Origin: Psychrobacter urativorans
GTDB lineage: Bacteria > Pseudomonadota > Gammaproteobacteria > Pseudomonadales > Moraxellaceae
DNA length: 64,000 nucleotides
Direction of reading: 5' to 3'
Assembly: GCF_001298525.1 (NCBI RefSeq)
Contig: NZ_CP012678.1
Coordinates: 2,418,001-2,482,000, forward strand
Both the position numbers and the translations under genes were made by a program. The notes under the pieces are model-generated. The model did no database searches and was not told the origin of the DNA. It saw only the letters and a list, made by a program, of their open reading frames with translations. Below are positions 16,665 to 25,360 of this stretch, piece by piece (position 1 is the first letter of the stretch; each line of letters starts with the position of its first letter).

Positions 16665-18248
16665 ATGAAAACGTCACCTATAAATAAGTCAATGAGCGGT
16701 ACTATAAAAACCATGTCTACTCCGATAACCAAGCGCGCAATCAGTATACCTCCTTTATATTATCGACTAATTATTAGCCTGTTAAAGCCATTATATCGCC
16801 TGCAAGTTTGGCAACGCTCGCATCAGCGTGCTAACTATCAGCAAGAAGTGGCACAGCGTTTTGGTAAATATTATCCGCCATGTCCAAGTAATAAAATTAC
16901 TGCTAATAACGATAAGGATAACAATAACAGAGTCATTTGGTGTCATGCCGTCTCATTGGGTGAGACCAATACCGTTGCGCCGTTGTTAGATAAATTATTA
17001 CAGCAGGGATATCAGATTTGGCTGACCAATACTACCCAGACTGGTTTTGCGCGCGGTGCTAGCCGTTTCGCAGAGGATATTGCTCAAGGGCGTATGAGCC
17101 ACAGTTATGTGCCGGTAGACAGCCCTGCAGTTATTGAGAAATTTTTAGCCCATGTACAGCCTATTGCCGCTTTGTTTGTCGAAACTGAACTGTGGGCAAA
17201 TATTTTAACCATCCTCGCGCAACAAAATATTCCCAGTATATTGGTCAATGGTCGGCTATCGGCAGCATCTTTTAAACGTTATCAAAAAATCAGTGCCGTA
17301 AGCCAAAGTATGATGCAAAATCTGACGTTAATCATTGCGCAAGATGAAGAATCGGCGCAACGTTTTCAACAACTGGGCGCTGAAAGCTCGCATGTTCAAG
17401 TGGCAGGCTCACTAAAATGGGTCATTAATGCCCCTAAAATAACGGATATTAATACCCAAAAATCAGTTATCACGGACATTACGCAGCCGAAAATTGCCAA
17501 TGAAAAAATAATAGACGTTGATTTAGGAGAGTTAAATCGTCCTATTTGGGTAGTAGCCAGTACCCATAGCGGTGAAGAAGATACTGCGCTGGCATGGCAG
17601 CAGCAACTGTTAGCGATACCTGAACATAGTAAAACCTTATTAATTATCGTGCCAAGGCACCCTGAACGCTTCGATGAAGTTGCCGCACTTATCCAAAAAT
17701 CAGGTTTAAAAATGGTAAGGCGCAGTCATCAAGACGCCATTCACGCGCAGACGCAAGTGTATTTAGCAGATAGTATGGGCGAGCTGATGACGTGGTTTGC
17801 CTTAGCTGATGTGGCACTGGTTGGTGGCTCATTGGTAGATATTGGTGGTCATAATCCCGTTGAGCCTGCGAGTGTGGCGACGCCGATATTAATGGGACGC
17901 TATACACAGTCTTGCCAAGTGGTCGTGGATATGCTGGCTGGCGTGGGTGCGTTGTATCAGCCGTATAATAATTTTTATCAGGCGATAACTCTTAATGGTG
18001 GGTCTGATGAACAGGTTGATGAGCCTTTTTCTGAGCAGGATAAGTCAAAATTTATGCAGCCTGTGTCGGACACTGATGATGTGGCGCTTATTTATGAGCA
18101 GCTGCAATTTTGGCTCAGTCACCCGCATATTGCTCAGTTGGCAGGGCAGGCAGGGGCACAACTGGCAGCGCAACAGCAATCAGCACTTACCCAGCAATTA
18201 ACCCTTATTGAAGAAGTTATTAAACAATTTGCTACTATTAATAATTGA
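16665..18248 (+). CDS. waaA: 3-deoxy-D-manno-octulosonic acid (Kdo) transferase
   Basis: This enzyme transfers Kdo from CMP-Kdo to lipid IVA at the inner membrane. The N-terminal hydrophobic segment (YYRLIISLLKPLYRLQVW) precedes the glycosyltransferase GT-B fold. HAVSLGET carries the catalytic base Glu100. ETELWANIL, NGRLSAASFKRY and the C-terminal GGSLVDIGGHNPVEPAS nucleotide-sugar block are all present. At 527 residues it is about 100 longer than E. coli WaaA. The extra length is an N-terminal stretch plus hydrophilic insertions near residues 255-290 and 440-465. The first ATG lacks a Shine-Dalgarno site; ATG 16692 is an alternative. It is followed by rsmE on the same strand. Confidence 0.92.
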   Translation: MKTSPINKSMSGTIKTMSTPITKRAISIPPLYYRLIISLLKPLYRLQVWQRSHQRANYQQEVAQRFGKYYPPCPSNKITANNDKDNNNRVIWCHAVSLGETNTVAPLLDKLLQQGYQIWLTNTTQTGFARGASRFAEDIAQGRMSHSYVPVDSPAVIEKFLAHVQPIAALFVETELWANILTILAQQNIPSILVNGRLSAASFKRYQKISAVSQSMMQNLTLIIAQDEESAQRFQQLGAESSHVQVAGSLKWVINAPKITDINTQKSVITDITQPKIANEKIIDVDLGELNRPIWVVASTHSGEEDTALAWQQQLLAIPEHSKTLLIIVPRHPERFDEVAALIQKSGLKMVRRSHQDAIHAQTQVYLADSMGELMTWFALADVALVGGSLVDIGGHNPVEPASVATPILMGRYTQSCQVVVDMLAGVGALYQPYNNFYQAITLNGGSDEQVDEPFSEQDKSKFMQPVSDTDDVALIYEQLQFWLSHPHIAQLAGQAGAQLAAQQQSALTQQLTLIEEVIKQFATINN

Positions 18249-18312
18249 TGAATAAATAGTTGATAAATAATTTCCACGATTAGCACTCTTTCACTTTAAG
18301 TAAACCATTCCT

Positions 18313-19098
18313 ATGAATTGTATTTTATTACCAGCTACCCATTTTTCCTTACCTTTTGCGTATATTGATGCGCCCAGTCAAATAGAACATATTCAGAAAG
18401 TATTGGATGCAACAGTAGGCGACACACTCAAAATTGGTCAGCTTGACGGTAAACTTGGTACTGCCGTCATTGATAAAATATCAGAAGATAGTATTGATTT
18501 ACGTGAGGTTCACTTATCCAAACAGCCTCCTGCAAAGTTGGATGTCACCGTCATTTTGGCATTGCCACGCCCGAAAGTATTACGCCGATTGATTATGGAT
18601 ATGACCGCGCTTGGTGTGCGTGATATCGTTCTTATTAATAGTTACCGCACGCAAAAAAGTTATTGGCAAAGTCCACTGCTCGCGCGACTTGACGAATTTG
18701 TGCTAGAAGGTTTGCAACAAGGGGTTGATACGGTTGCACCGCGCATCACCTTACAAAAACGCTTTAAGCCTTTTGTTGAAGATGAGTTGGCAAGCTTAAT
18801 TACTGGGCACGCTATAGTGGCTCATCCTTATAGTGAATTGTCGCTCATGCAATATTTACAACAGCTAGCCTTGTTGCAATCACAATCGCAATCATTTTTA
18901 GCGTTAACAGAGGGGCAAACAAAGACAGTATTGCCAAGCGTAGTGTGTATTGGTGCTGAAGGCGGTTGGATTGATTACGAGATTGATTTGTTCGGGGCAC
19001 AAGGTTGTCAGGCAGTCAATATCGGCAGTCGAGTACTGAGAACTGAGACGGCAGTCAATGTCATTTTGGGGCATTGGTTACTAAACAGCGGTTGTTAA
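18313..19098 (+). CDS. rsmE: 16S rRNA (uracil-1498-N3)-methyltransferase
   Basis: A 261-residue SPOUT-class methyltransferase. An N-terminal PUA-like domain (HIQKVLDATVGDTLKIGQLDGK) leads to the knotted SAM domain with PRPKVLRRLIMDMTALGVRDIVLINS, EGLQQGVDTVAPRI, CIGAEGGWIDYEID and LGSRVLRTETAV-type (here IGSRVLRTETAVN) blocks. It methylates U1498 of 16S rRNA. The length is slightly above the usual 243 because of a Gln/Ser-rich insertion near residue 195. It starts 64 bases behind waaA and may share its transcript. Confidence 0.94.
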   Translation: MNCILLPATHFSLPFAYIDAPSQIEHIQKVLDATVGDTLKIGQLDGKLGTAVIDKISEDSIDLREVHLSKQPPAKLDVTVILALPRPKVLRRLIMDMTALGVRDIVLINSYRTQKSYWQSPLLARLDEFVLEGLQQGVDTVAPRITLQKRFKPFVEDELASLITGHAIVAHPYSELSLMQYLQQLALLQSQSQSFLALTEGQTKTVLPSVVCIGAEGGWIDYEIDLFGAQGCQAVNIGSRVLRTETAVNVILGHWLLNSGC

Positions 19099-19181
19099 AT
19101 AGCGGTTATTAAACAGCACGCTTTAAAAATCTTTCATTCATTAATAGCATTAACTTTACGTATAGCATGGGCGCATCTCTA

Positions 19182-19211
19182 AACAGTAACTATAAAAACA
19201 GTAACTATAAA
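19182..19211. repeat. 15-bp perfect tandem duplication
   Basis: Two adjacent identical copies of AACAGTAACTATAAA lie in the 316-base gap upstream of the iron transporter operon. It could be a regulatory duplication or chance slippage. Confidence 0.7.
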
Positions 19212-19266
19212 TAACAGGTTGAGAAAAACAGTAGCATGAGGAAAGTGACTATCTTTGATAAATGTA

Positions 19267-19295
19267 TTGATAACTAATATCATTTCTATTAGTAT
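19267..19295 (+). promoter_or_regulatory. Candidate promoter with overlapping Fur-like box
   Basis: TTGATA (19267-19272) and TAGTAT (19290-19295) are spaced by 17 bases. The 19 bases from 19269 match 12 of 19 positions of the classical Fur consensus and overlap the -35 element and spacer, which would block RNA polymerase. The fit is moderate, but the downstream genes are of the ferric-iron transporter type. Confidence 0.4.
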
Positions 19296-19414
19296 ATTGC
19301 TTTGAGTTTTTAGCCTGTACTTATCTGAATGTTTTCAGTTTTTCTTATCGGTCAGTAGCTGATTCTTTCGTTTTATCTCATCTATTTATTGCCCTATTTA
19401 TTATGGAGAAAACC

Positions 19415-20545
19415 ATGTCGTTAAATGCGGTTGCAGCACCTCTATCTTTTAATCGCTCTATCAAAGCGAGCTTATCTGTTGCTGTATTTAGCTTGATGTT
19501 GGGTTTGGTAGGTTGTAATAAAGCCGAAACGCCTGAGCAAGGTGCGGATGCTAAAGCACCTGTAGCCGGGCAAGACGCAGCTATTGACGGTGCTGCAACA
19601 ACTGACAGCGACCAAGTGGTTACTATTTATTCTTCACGTAATGAGCAGTTAATCAAGCCATTATTAGATAAATATACTGCAGAAACAGGTGTAAAAATTG
19701 AGCTGGTGACGGATAAAACGGGTCCGCTCATGGCGCGCTTAGAAGCAGAAGGCAAGAATACGCCAGCCGATATGCTGTTGACCGTTGATGCGGGTAATTT
19801 ATGGCAAGCGGCAGAGCAAGGCTTACTGCAACCTGTTTCTTCTACTATCTTAGAGACTAACGTGCCAGCTAAATATCGTGATCCCAAAGGGATGTGGACG
19901 GGTCTGTCATTACGTGCGCGTACTATTTTTTATGATCCAAGTAAAGTGGATGCGGCACAGTTATCAACCTATGCAGATTTAGCGGATCCAAAATGGAAAG
20001 GCAAACTGTGCTTGCGTTCATCAAAAGCGGTCTATAACCAGTCACTGGTTGCTAGTATGATTGAAAATTTAGGTGCGGAAAAAACCGAACAAGTGATTCG
20101 TGGTTGGGTGGCTAACTTAGCGACAGATGTATTTAGTGATGACACCAATATGTTAGAGGCAATTGCCGCTGGTCAGTGTGAAGTAGGTATCGCTAACAGC
20201 TATTACTATGGTCGCCTGCTTGATGAAAAACCTGGCTTCCCAGTGAAAATATTTTGGGCAAACCAAGACACCACAGGTACGCACGTGAATATCTCAGGCG
20301 CTGGCGTGATTGCCAATTCTGACAATCCAGATGGCGCGCTTAAATTAATGGAATGGCTATCTTCTGATGAAGCACAAGGTCTCTATGCCAGCTCGGATAA
20401 AGAGTATCCGGTTAAAGAAGGGATTGATGAATCTGAGCTGCTTAGATCTTGGGGTCCATTTAAACAAGATAGTATCAGCGTGCAAAAATTTGGTGCGTTG
20501 CAAACCCAAGCCATTCAAATGATGGATAAAGCGGGCTATAAATAA
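19415..20545 (+). CDS. Iron(III)-type ABC transporter, substrate-binding lipoprotein
   Basis: A 376-residue binding protein with a lipoprotein signal (LMLGLVGC, Cys34), an Ala/Asp-rich linker, and an FbpA/FutA-type fold from about residue 65 (VVTIYSSRNEQLIKPLLDKY). KIELVTDKTGPLMARLEAEG, WTGLSLRARTIFYDPSKV, and the NSYYYGRLL tyrosine cluster that binds ferric iron in this family are all visible. It should capture Fe(III) in the periplasm and pass it to the permease 69 bases downstream. A start 12 bases earlier is possible, but GGAGAA is correctly placed for the ATG at 19415. A possible Fur box sits about 130 bases upstream. Confidence 0.9.
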   Translation: MSLNAVAAPLSFNRSIKASLSVAVFSLMLGLVGCNKAETPEQGADAKAPVAGQDAAIDGAATTDSDQVVTIYSSRNEQLIKPLLDKYTAETGVKIELVTDKTGPLMARLEAEGKNTPADMLLTVDAGNLWQAAEQGLLQPVSSTILETNVPAKYRDPKGMWTGLSLRARTIFYDPSKVDAAQLSTYADLADPKWKGKLCLRSSKAVYNQSLVASMIENLGAEKTEQVIRGWVANLATDVFSDDTNMLEAIAAGQCEVGIANSYYYGRLLDEKPGFPVKIFWANQDTTGTHVNISGAGVIANSDNPDGALKLMEWLSSDEAQGLYASSDKEYPVKEGIDESELLRSWGPFKQDSISVQKFGALQTQAIQMMDKAGYK

Positions 20546-20614
20546 TCCGCTAAAATAGTTCAGATAAACATACTATAATATGGTCTTTTATGTGTCTGAT
20601 ATGGTAATAATTTT

Positions 20615-22279
20615 ATGATGACAATGCCAAAACTATCTTTTCGTCAAAATAATACGGTCAAAGAAGGCAGTGTTGTCAGTCAGGATTATACGGTTAGTAA
20701 ACGCATTATCTCGAAATCAGTCTTAGGACTGATTTCGTTGTTTATGCTCGTACCGATTTTAATCGTGCTGCTGTCATGGACACAGCCGGTAGCCGATATT
20801 TGGACGCACATGCGCGAGTATATCTTGCCGCAAGTGCTCAAAAATACGGCAATATTATTACTGATGGTCATGGTAATCTCTGGTACGGTTGGTACGGCGC
20901 TGGCATGGGTGACGAGTATGTATCGTTTCCCCGGTCAGCGCTTTTTTACGTGGGCACTGATGTTGCCGTTAGCGATACCCGCTTATGTACTGGCTTTTGT
21001 CACGATAGGGATTGTTGATTTTAGTGGACCCCTGCAAACGGGTCTGCGTGATTTTGGTATTACTACCGCCATTCCGTCGGTGCGTAATGTCTGGGGCGCA
21101 GGCATCGTATTGTCGCTAGCGTTTTATCCTTATGTCTACTTACTGGCGCGTCAAGCCTTTTTGTCTCAAGGCAGAAGAGCGATGGAAGCGGGTCAAATGC
21201 TGGGATTGAGTCGTAGTAAAGTATTTTTTCGTTTGGCGTTACCGCAAGCGCTGCCTTGGGTCATTGGTGGATTATTACTGGCGGCAATGGAAACGCTGGC
21301 GGATTTTGGTGCAGTATCGGTATTTAATGTCGATACCTTTACGACGGCTATTTATAAAGCATGGTTTGGCTTTTTTAGTTTAACCACTGCCGCTCAGTTA
21401 GCCGCCTTGCTGATTGGGGTGATATTTATCGTAGTATTGTTTGAGCAGTATTGGCAAGCAAAGCGCGGTAATGCCGTGTCGCAAGGCAGTAATCGTCGCT
21501 TTGAAACCAGTAAACGTGCTAAATTTGCGATGACATTGTTATGTACCGTGGTGTTTTTGATTGCCTTTTTAGTGCCCTTTTTACAACTGCTTTATTGGAC
21601 AGCGATAAATTTTCGGCAAGATTTTGATGAGCGTTATATTGATTTTGTCATGAACAGTCTATTGCTGGCGAGTATGACGACGTTATTTATTGCCGTGCTT
21701 GCCATTATTATTGCGTGGATTAAACGCCAATATCCTGATAAATCCACTAAGCTAATGACCACCTTAGCCAATTTAGGTTATGTGGTGCCGGGTACGGTAT
21801 TAGCGGTTGGCGTATTTATTCCGATTGCTTGGCTCGACAATCAACTGATTGATTTTGGCATTACTTCGCATCAAGTGCTGTCAGGTAGCGTGGTGGTGAT
21901 GCTTTTGGCATTAGCCACGCGTTTTATGACCGTTAGCTTTCAGCCGATTGATCGCCAATTACAGCGCTTGACTGCCAATCAAGAAGCCGCTGCTAAATTG
22001 CTTAGCGATAGCGCCTTGCAACGTTGGCGACAAGTGGTACTTCCGGTACTGAGCCCCGGTGTGCTAACCGCTTTATTAATGGGATTTGTTGAAGTCATGA
22101 AAGAGATGCCGATTACTTTAATGACGCGTCGGCAAGGTTGGGATACGTTGGCAGTGCGGGTGTTTGAGATGACCAGTGAAGGTATGTGGGCGCGGGCTGC
22201 ATTGCCAAGCTTACTCATTGTGCTGGTCGGTCTCATTCCAGTATGGGTATTGCTGCGTCAAAGTGACAAAAATGGCTAG
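20615..22279 (+). CDS. Iron(III)-type ABC transporter permease
   Basis: A 554-residue inner-membrane permease made of two fused BPD_transp_1 halves, as in FbpB/SfuB. About 12 transmembrane helices can be counted. An EAA-type coupling loop is visible in each half (GQMLGLSRSKVFFRLALPQA, and AAAKLLSDSALQRWRQVVLPV). It lies between the binding protein and the ATPase gene. Two more ATG codons follow within ten bases of the first, and none has a clear ribosome-binding site, so the exact start is uncertain by a few residues. Confidence 0.92.
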   Translation: MMTMPKLSFRQNNTVKEGSVVSQDYTVSKRIISKSVLGLISLFMLVPILIVLLSWTQPVADIWTHMREYILPQVLKNTAILLLMVMVISGTVGTALAWVTSMYRFPGQRFFTWALMLPLAIPAYVLAFVTIGIVDFSGPLQTGLRDFGITTAIPSVRNVWGAGIVLSLAFYPYVYLLARQAFLSQGRRAMEAGQMLGLSRSKVFFRLALPQALPWVIGGLLLAAMETLADFGAVSVFNVDTFTTAIYKAWFGFFSLTTAAQLAALLIGVIFIVVLFEQYWQAKRGNAVSQGSNRRFETSKRAKFAMTLLCTVVFLIAFLVPFLQLLYWTAINFRQDFDERYIDFVMNSLLLASMTTLFIAVLAIIIAWIKRQYPDKSTKLMTTLANLGYVVPGTVLAVGVFIPIAWLDNQLIDFGITSHQVLSGSVVVMLLALATRFMTVSFQPIDRQLQRLTANQEAAAKLLSDSALQRWRQVVLPVLSPGVLTALLMGFVEVMKEMPITLMTRRQGWDTLAVRVFEMTSEGMWARAALPSLLIVLVGLIPVWVLLRQSDKNG

Positions 22280-22373
22280 CCAACGCTGTTAATATCTCCT
22301 TATCTAGTACAATAATACTGAGCACGACCTTATTTTTATCGTTCTATTCATTAATCGCTTATTGGTAACGTCT

Positions 22374-23762
22374 ATGTATACTGACCTTATGAACGACTCC
22401 ACAGACCAAGCAGATGCACATTCAACCAAGCGTAATGCTCGGCTTGATACTCAAAAAGTACCCCCTGAGCCAATACTACCTACGCCAATACTATTAGTAC
22501 CGAATACTCAAAATAATCGCACACAAGACCGTCAGTCGCGAAATAAACAGACCAAAAATCAGCAGGATAACAATATTAATATACCCCAACAAGACAACAG
22601 CCATACAGAACATCCTACAGTGCTCGTTACTGATAAGCCTTATTTTAGCGTGCAAGATTTGGTAGTGGGCTATGACGATACAACAGTGGTGAATGGACTG
22701 TCATTAACCTTACAGCAAGGTGAGATTGGTTGCTTTTTAGGTTATAGCGGCTGTGGAAAAACTACGGCGTTACGAGCAATTGCGGGTTTAGAGCCGACGC
22801 GTTTGGGTATTATTACGCTAAATGAACAGTGCTTAACAGAAAAGACCACCAGCAAATCCTATGCGGTATCTCCTGCTAAACGTGGCATGGGTATGGTATT
22901 TCAAGACTATGCGCTGTTTGGACATTTAAGCGTGGCGAAGAATATTGCGTTTGGGCTTAATAAATGGTCGGCTGCTGATAAAAAAGCGCGGGTAGCTGAA
23001 ATGTTAAGTCTCGTTGAGTTGTCTGAACATGCCGATAAGCGCCCATCGGAACTGTCAGGGGGTCAACAACAGCGTGTTGCTTTAGCACGAGCATTAGCCC
23101 CAAAACCTCAGTTATTACTCCTTGATGAGCCGTTTTCTAATCTTGATGTGGTGCTGCGTGAATCACTTGCCATGAATGTGCGCGATATCTTGAAACGTAC
23201 TAATACTACCGCAATTTTGGTCACTCATGATCAAAACGAAGCCTTTGCATTAGCGGATAAAGTCGGCGTGATGCATCAAGGAAAATTGGAACAGTGGGCA
23301 ACCCCGACCGAGCTATATCACGAGCCAGTCAGTCCGTTCGTTGCCGAGTTCGTTGGTGAAGGCGCGATGATAGATGGCGTGATTAAAGAAGGTCATGTCG
23401 AGACTGCGCTTGGTGATATTTATCGGCGTATGGAATGCTATGATGAGGTAGGGCAGCCACAGTATTGCGATTATGATTATCCTAATGGCACGCCTATTAA
23501 GGTGTTGGTACGCCCTGACGATGTCATTCACGATGATGACAGTACGCAGACGGCATTGGTCATTGGGCGTGTTTTTCGCGGAGCAAATTATCTCTATCGT
23601 TTGCAACTGGACGATGGGCAGACGGTATTGGCTTTAGTGTCTAGCCATCATAATCATGAGGTTGGCTCGCGTATTGGTATCTTACCGATGCTGAAACACG
23701 TAGTGGTTTTCGATGAAAAAAATATCAACGCCACCACATGGTCAGATTATGATAGGTCATAA
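22374..23762 (+). CDS. Iron(III)-type ABC transporter ATP-binding protein with long N-terminal tail
   Basis: A 462-residue ATPase of the FbpC/PotA type. Walker A GYSGCGKTT is at residues 123-131, Q-loop FQDYALF, signature LSGGQQQRVALARAL, Walker B LLLLDEPFSNLD, H-loop VTHDQNEA, and a C-terminal TOBE-like domain (IKVLVRPDDV, VFRGANYLYRL). It should drive the permease 94 bases upstream. Residues 1-90 are an unusual hydrophilic tail rich in Asn, Gln, Thr and Asp, with no counterpart in standard FbpC (about 350 residues). A shorter TTG-started extension is possible upstream (22362). The gene ends 33 bases before the convergent cmoM. Confidence 0.92.
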   Translation: MYTDLMNDSTDQADAHSTKRNARLDTQKVPPEPILPTPILLVPNTQNNRTQDRQSRNKQTKNQQDNNINIPQQDNSHTEHPTVLVTDKPYFSVQDLVVGYDDTTVVNGLSLTLQQGEIGCFLGYSGCGKTTALRAIAGLEPTRLGIITLNEQCLTEKTTSKSYAVSPAKRGMGMVFQDYALFGHLSVAKNIAFGLNKWSAADKKARVAEMLSLVELSEHADKRPSELSGGQQQRVALARALAPKPQLLLLDEPFSNLDVVLRESLAMNVRDILKRTNTTAILVTHDQNEAFALADKVGVMHQGKLEQWATPTELYHEPVSPFVAEFVGEGAMIDGVIKEGHVETALGDIYRRMECYDEVGQPQYCDYDYPNGTPIKVLVRPDDVIHDDDSTQTALVIGRVFRGANYLYRLQLDDGQTVLALVSSHHNHEVGSRIGILPMLKHVVVFDEKNINATTWSDYDRS

Positions 23763-23795
23763 TTAATTATTAATACAAGCGATTACGATTTAACC

Positions 23796-24653
23796 CTAGC
23801 GACTTGCCAAAATATGCAAATAGCGCCCTAACCATTTATAAGGCTCTTGCTGTGAGTAGCGCAGCTCCATCCGAATCACGGCTTCGGGGTCATTATGACC
23901 GCCACGTTTGAGTGGTGAGTAATCATGAAAGACGCGCAGACCGCTAGTCAGTAGTGTTTGATAATGATGCTGCTGTAACCACGATTCTACTTCTTGCTTG
24001 GCTACCGGATGATTCGGGGTCAAGCTTTTTTTATTGTCGGCTTGATTGTCGTCTTTATGAAGCAAGGTATCGAGAAGGTTAAAATTTCCCATTATCAAAT
24101 TACGATAATCAAAGCTTGCAGGGTTATAAAAGCATAACGACAGCGCCCCATTATCAGTCAGATGTTTATCAAAAAAGTCCATGACGGCTACTGGTTCTGC
24201 CAGCCATTCAAGTAACGCATGACACAATATTAAGTCAAACTTCTCGACGTTTTCAGCGGCAAGTTGTTCTTCGAGCTGTTGATAAGGGCATACGTACCAG
24301 CTTATATTTTCTGTCGCCTGCGCTTGTTCTGCACTGACTTTCGCCTTAGCTAGCATATTAGCGGAGATATCATTCACTACCACGGTATGTCCTTGAGCGG
24401 CAAGCTCAATCGCTATTTGTGCAAGCCCTGCACCAACATCTAAAATATGTAGCGGTCGCCCTAGCTTTTGGCTCATTTGGTTAACATAAGCAAAAATATC
24501 ACGGCGCAATACGGCTAACCGAATATCACCTTTTAAACCGCCATAGACTTTTTTTTCAAAATGATCGGCAATCGTATCAAAGCTGCGGTCGCTACGTTGG
24601 TCTTTTTGCGCTATGACATCTGGCGCTTGACTGTCTTTATTATCCATTTGCAT
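23796..24653 (-). CDS. cmoM: tRNA 5-carboxymethoxyuridine methyltransferase
   Basis: A 285-residue SAM-dependent methyltransferase. It converts cmo5U34 to its methyl ester in tRNAs. It matches E. coli CmoM (SmtA/YecP) along its length: FDTIADHFEKKVYGGLKGDIRLAVL, the SAM motif ILDVGAGLAQIAIELAAQGH, CHALLEWLAEPVAVMDF, SLCFYNP, GNFNLLDTLL, LTPNHPV, and the C-terminal RYSQQEPYKWLGRYLHI. A 22-residue polar N-tail precedes the domain. Two close ATGs could be the start. It is convergent with the iron ATPase gene. Confidence 0.92.
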   Translation of the reverse strand: MQMDNKDSQAPDVIAQKDQRSDRSFDTIADHFEKKVYGGLKGDIRLAVLRRDIFAYVNQMSQKLGRPLHILDVGAGLAQIAIELAAQGHTVVVNDISANMLAKAKVSAEQAQATENISWYVCPYQQLEEQLAAENVEKFDLILCHALLEWLAEPVAVMDFFDKHLTDNGALSLCFYNPASFDYRNLIMGNFNLLDTLLHKDDNQADNKKSLTPNHPVAKQEVESWLQQHHYQTLLTSGLRVFHDYSPLKRGGHNDPEAVIRMELRYSQQEPYKWLGRYLHILASR

Positions 24654-24742
24654 AAGGTTTTACACTGTCTTTACGAGGATTAAGTGAATAACATTCTCTA
24701 AGCAATATGACTCTAAGTAGTTTTATTCTAAGGAAGTTTACT

Positions 24743-25039
24743 TTAAGCAATATCAGTTGAGCGTTGTCGATTGATGAGCCATTTAAATGTGAGTTTGGAT
24801 AAGGTGATAATGATAAATACCACGACAAGAAATATCCACATACCCGACCCTTGTAAGTTGGCTTGATACGCTTGCGCTAAATAAGCAGATAGTCCCATCG
24901 CCATGAATAACGAACCCCAGCGTACCAAAGGTAGAGCACGATGGCTGTGATTGGGAAAGTGGACGGCATAATCGCTAGAAAAGCTATAAAGTACCATTGC
25001 CAAAATCCAGACGATAGCTAAAACGATGTCCATGAACAT
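24743..25039 (-). CDS. Small membrane protein of unknown function
   Basis: A 98-residue protein with three predicted transmembrane helices (about 2-20, 40-60 and 66-86) and a basic C-terminus (KWLINRQRSTDIA). I do not recognise the family. AGG is placed 7 bases ahead of the first ATG; the second ATG (residue 3) is also possible. It lies 89 bases upstream of cmoM on the same strand and could share its transcript. Confidence 0.65.
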   Translation of the reverse strand: MFMDIVLAIVWILAMVLYSFSSDYAVHFPNHSHRALPLVRWGSLFMAMGLSAYLAQAYQANLQGSGMWIFLVVVFIIITLSKLTFKWLINRQRSTDIA

Positions 25040-25360
25040 AAATGCCTATATAGTTGTTGCTTGTATAATAGTGGCTTATTTTAAACCGTGCTTAGTGTAG
25101 CGGTTAGAAATATTTTGTCCACTATAACCGAAAACGTCAGGTTGTCAGGTTGTCAAAAAAATACCAAGAATGTGAATCACGCTACGCGGAGAATATTATA
25201 GGATGACCTTTTATTATAAGGTGACCTTTGCTTCCGTAGTTTGTAGTATCTTTTGATAACATTTTACGGTATAACCAGTAAGGTATAAGACATAAATATT
25301 ACCGTTATGGTTTACTGATAATATTAAAAAACGCTCATATTATTGCTAAGGATGGCATTC
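25040..25360 (+). other. Divergent intergenic region
   Basis: No gene is seen. The roughly 320 bases must hold promoters for the small membrane protein and for the lipase-like lipoprotein. A nearby direct repeat of GTGACCTTT-like bases lies around 25205-25230. I find no convincing consensus promoter. Confidence 0.3.

Noticed and set aside
24640..24828. A 62-codon minus-strand frame between cmoM and the small membrane protein
   Set aside because: It overlaps the end of the small membrane protein in another frame and has low-complexity Leu/Arg content without domain or RBS.
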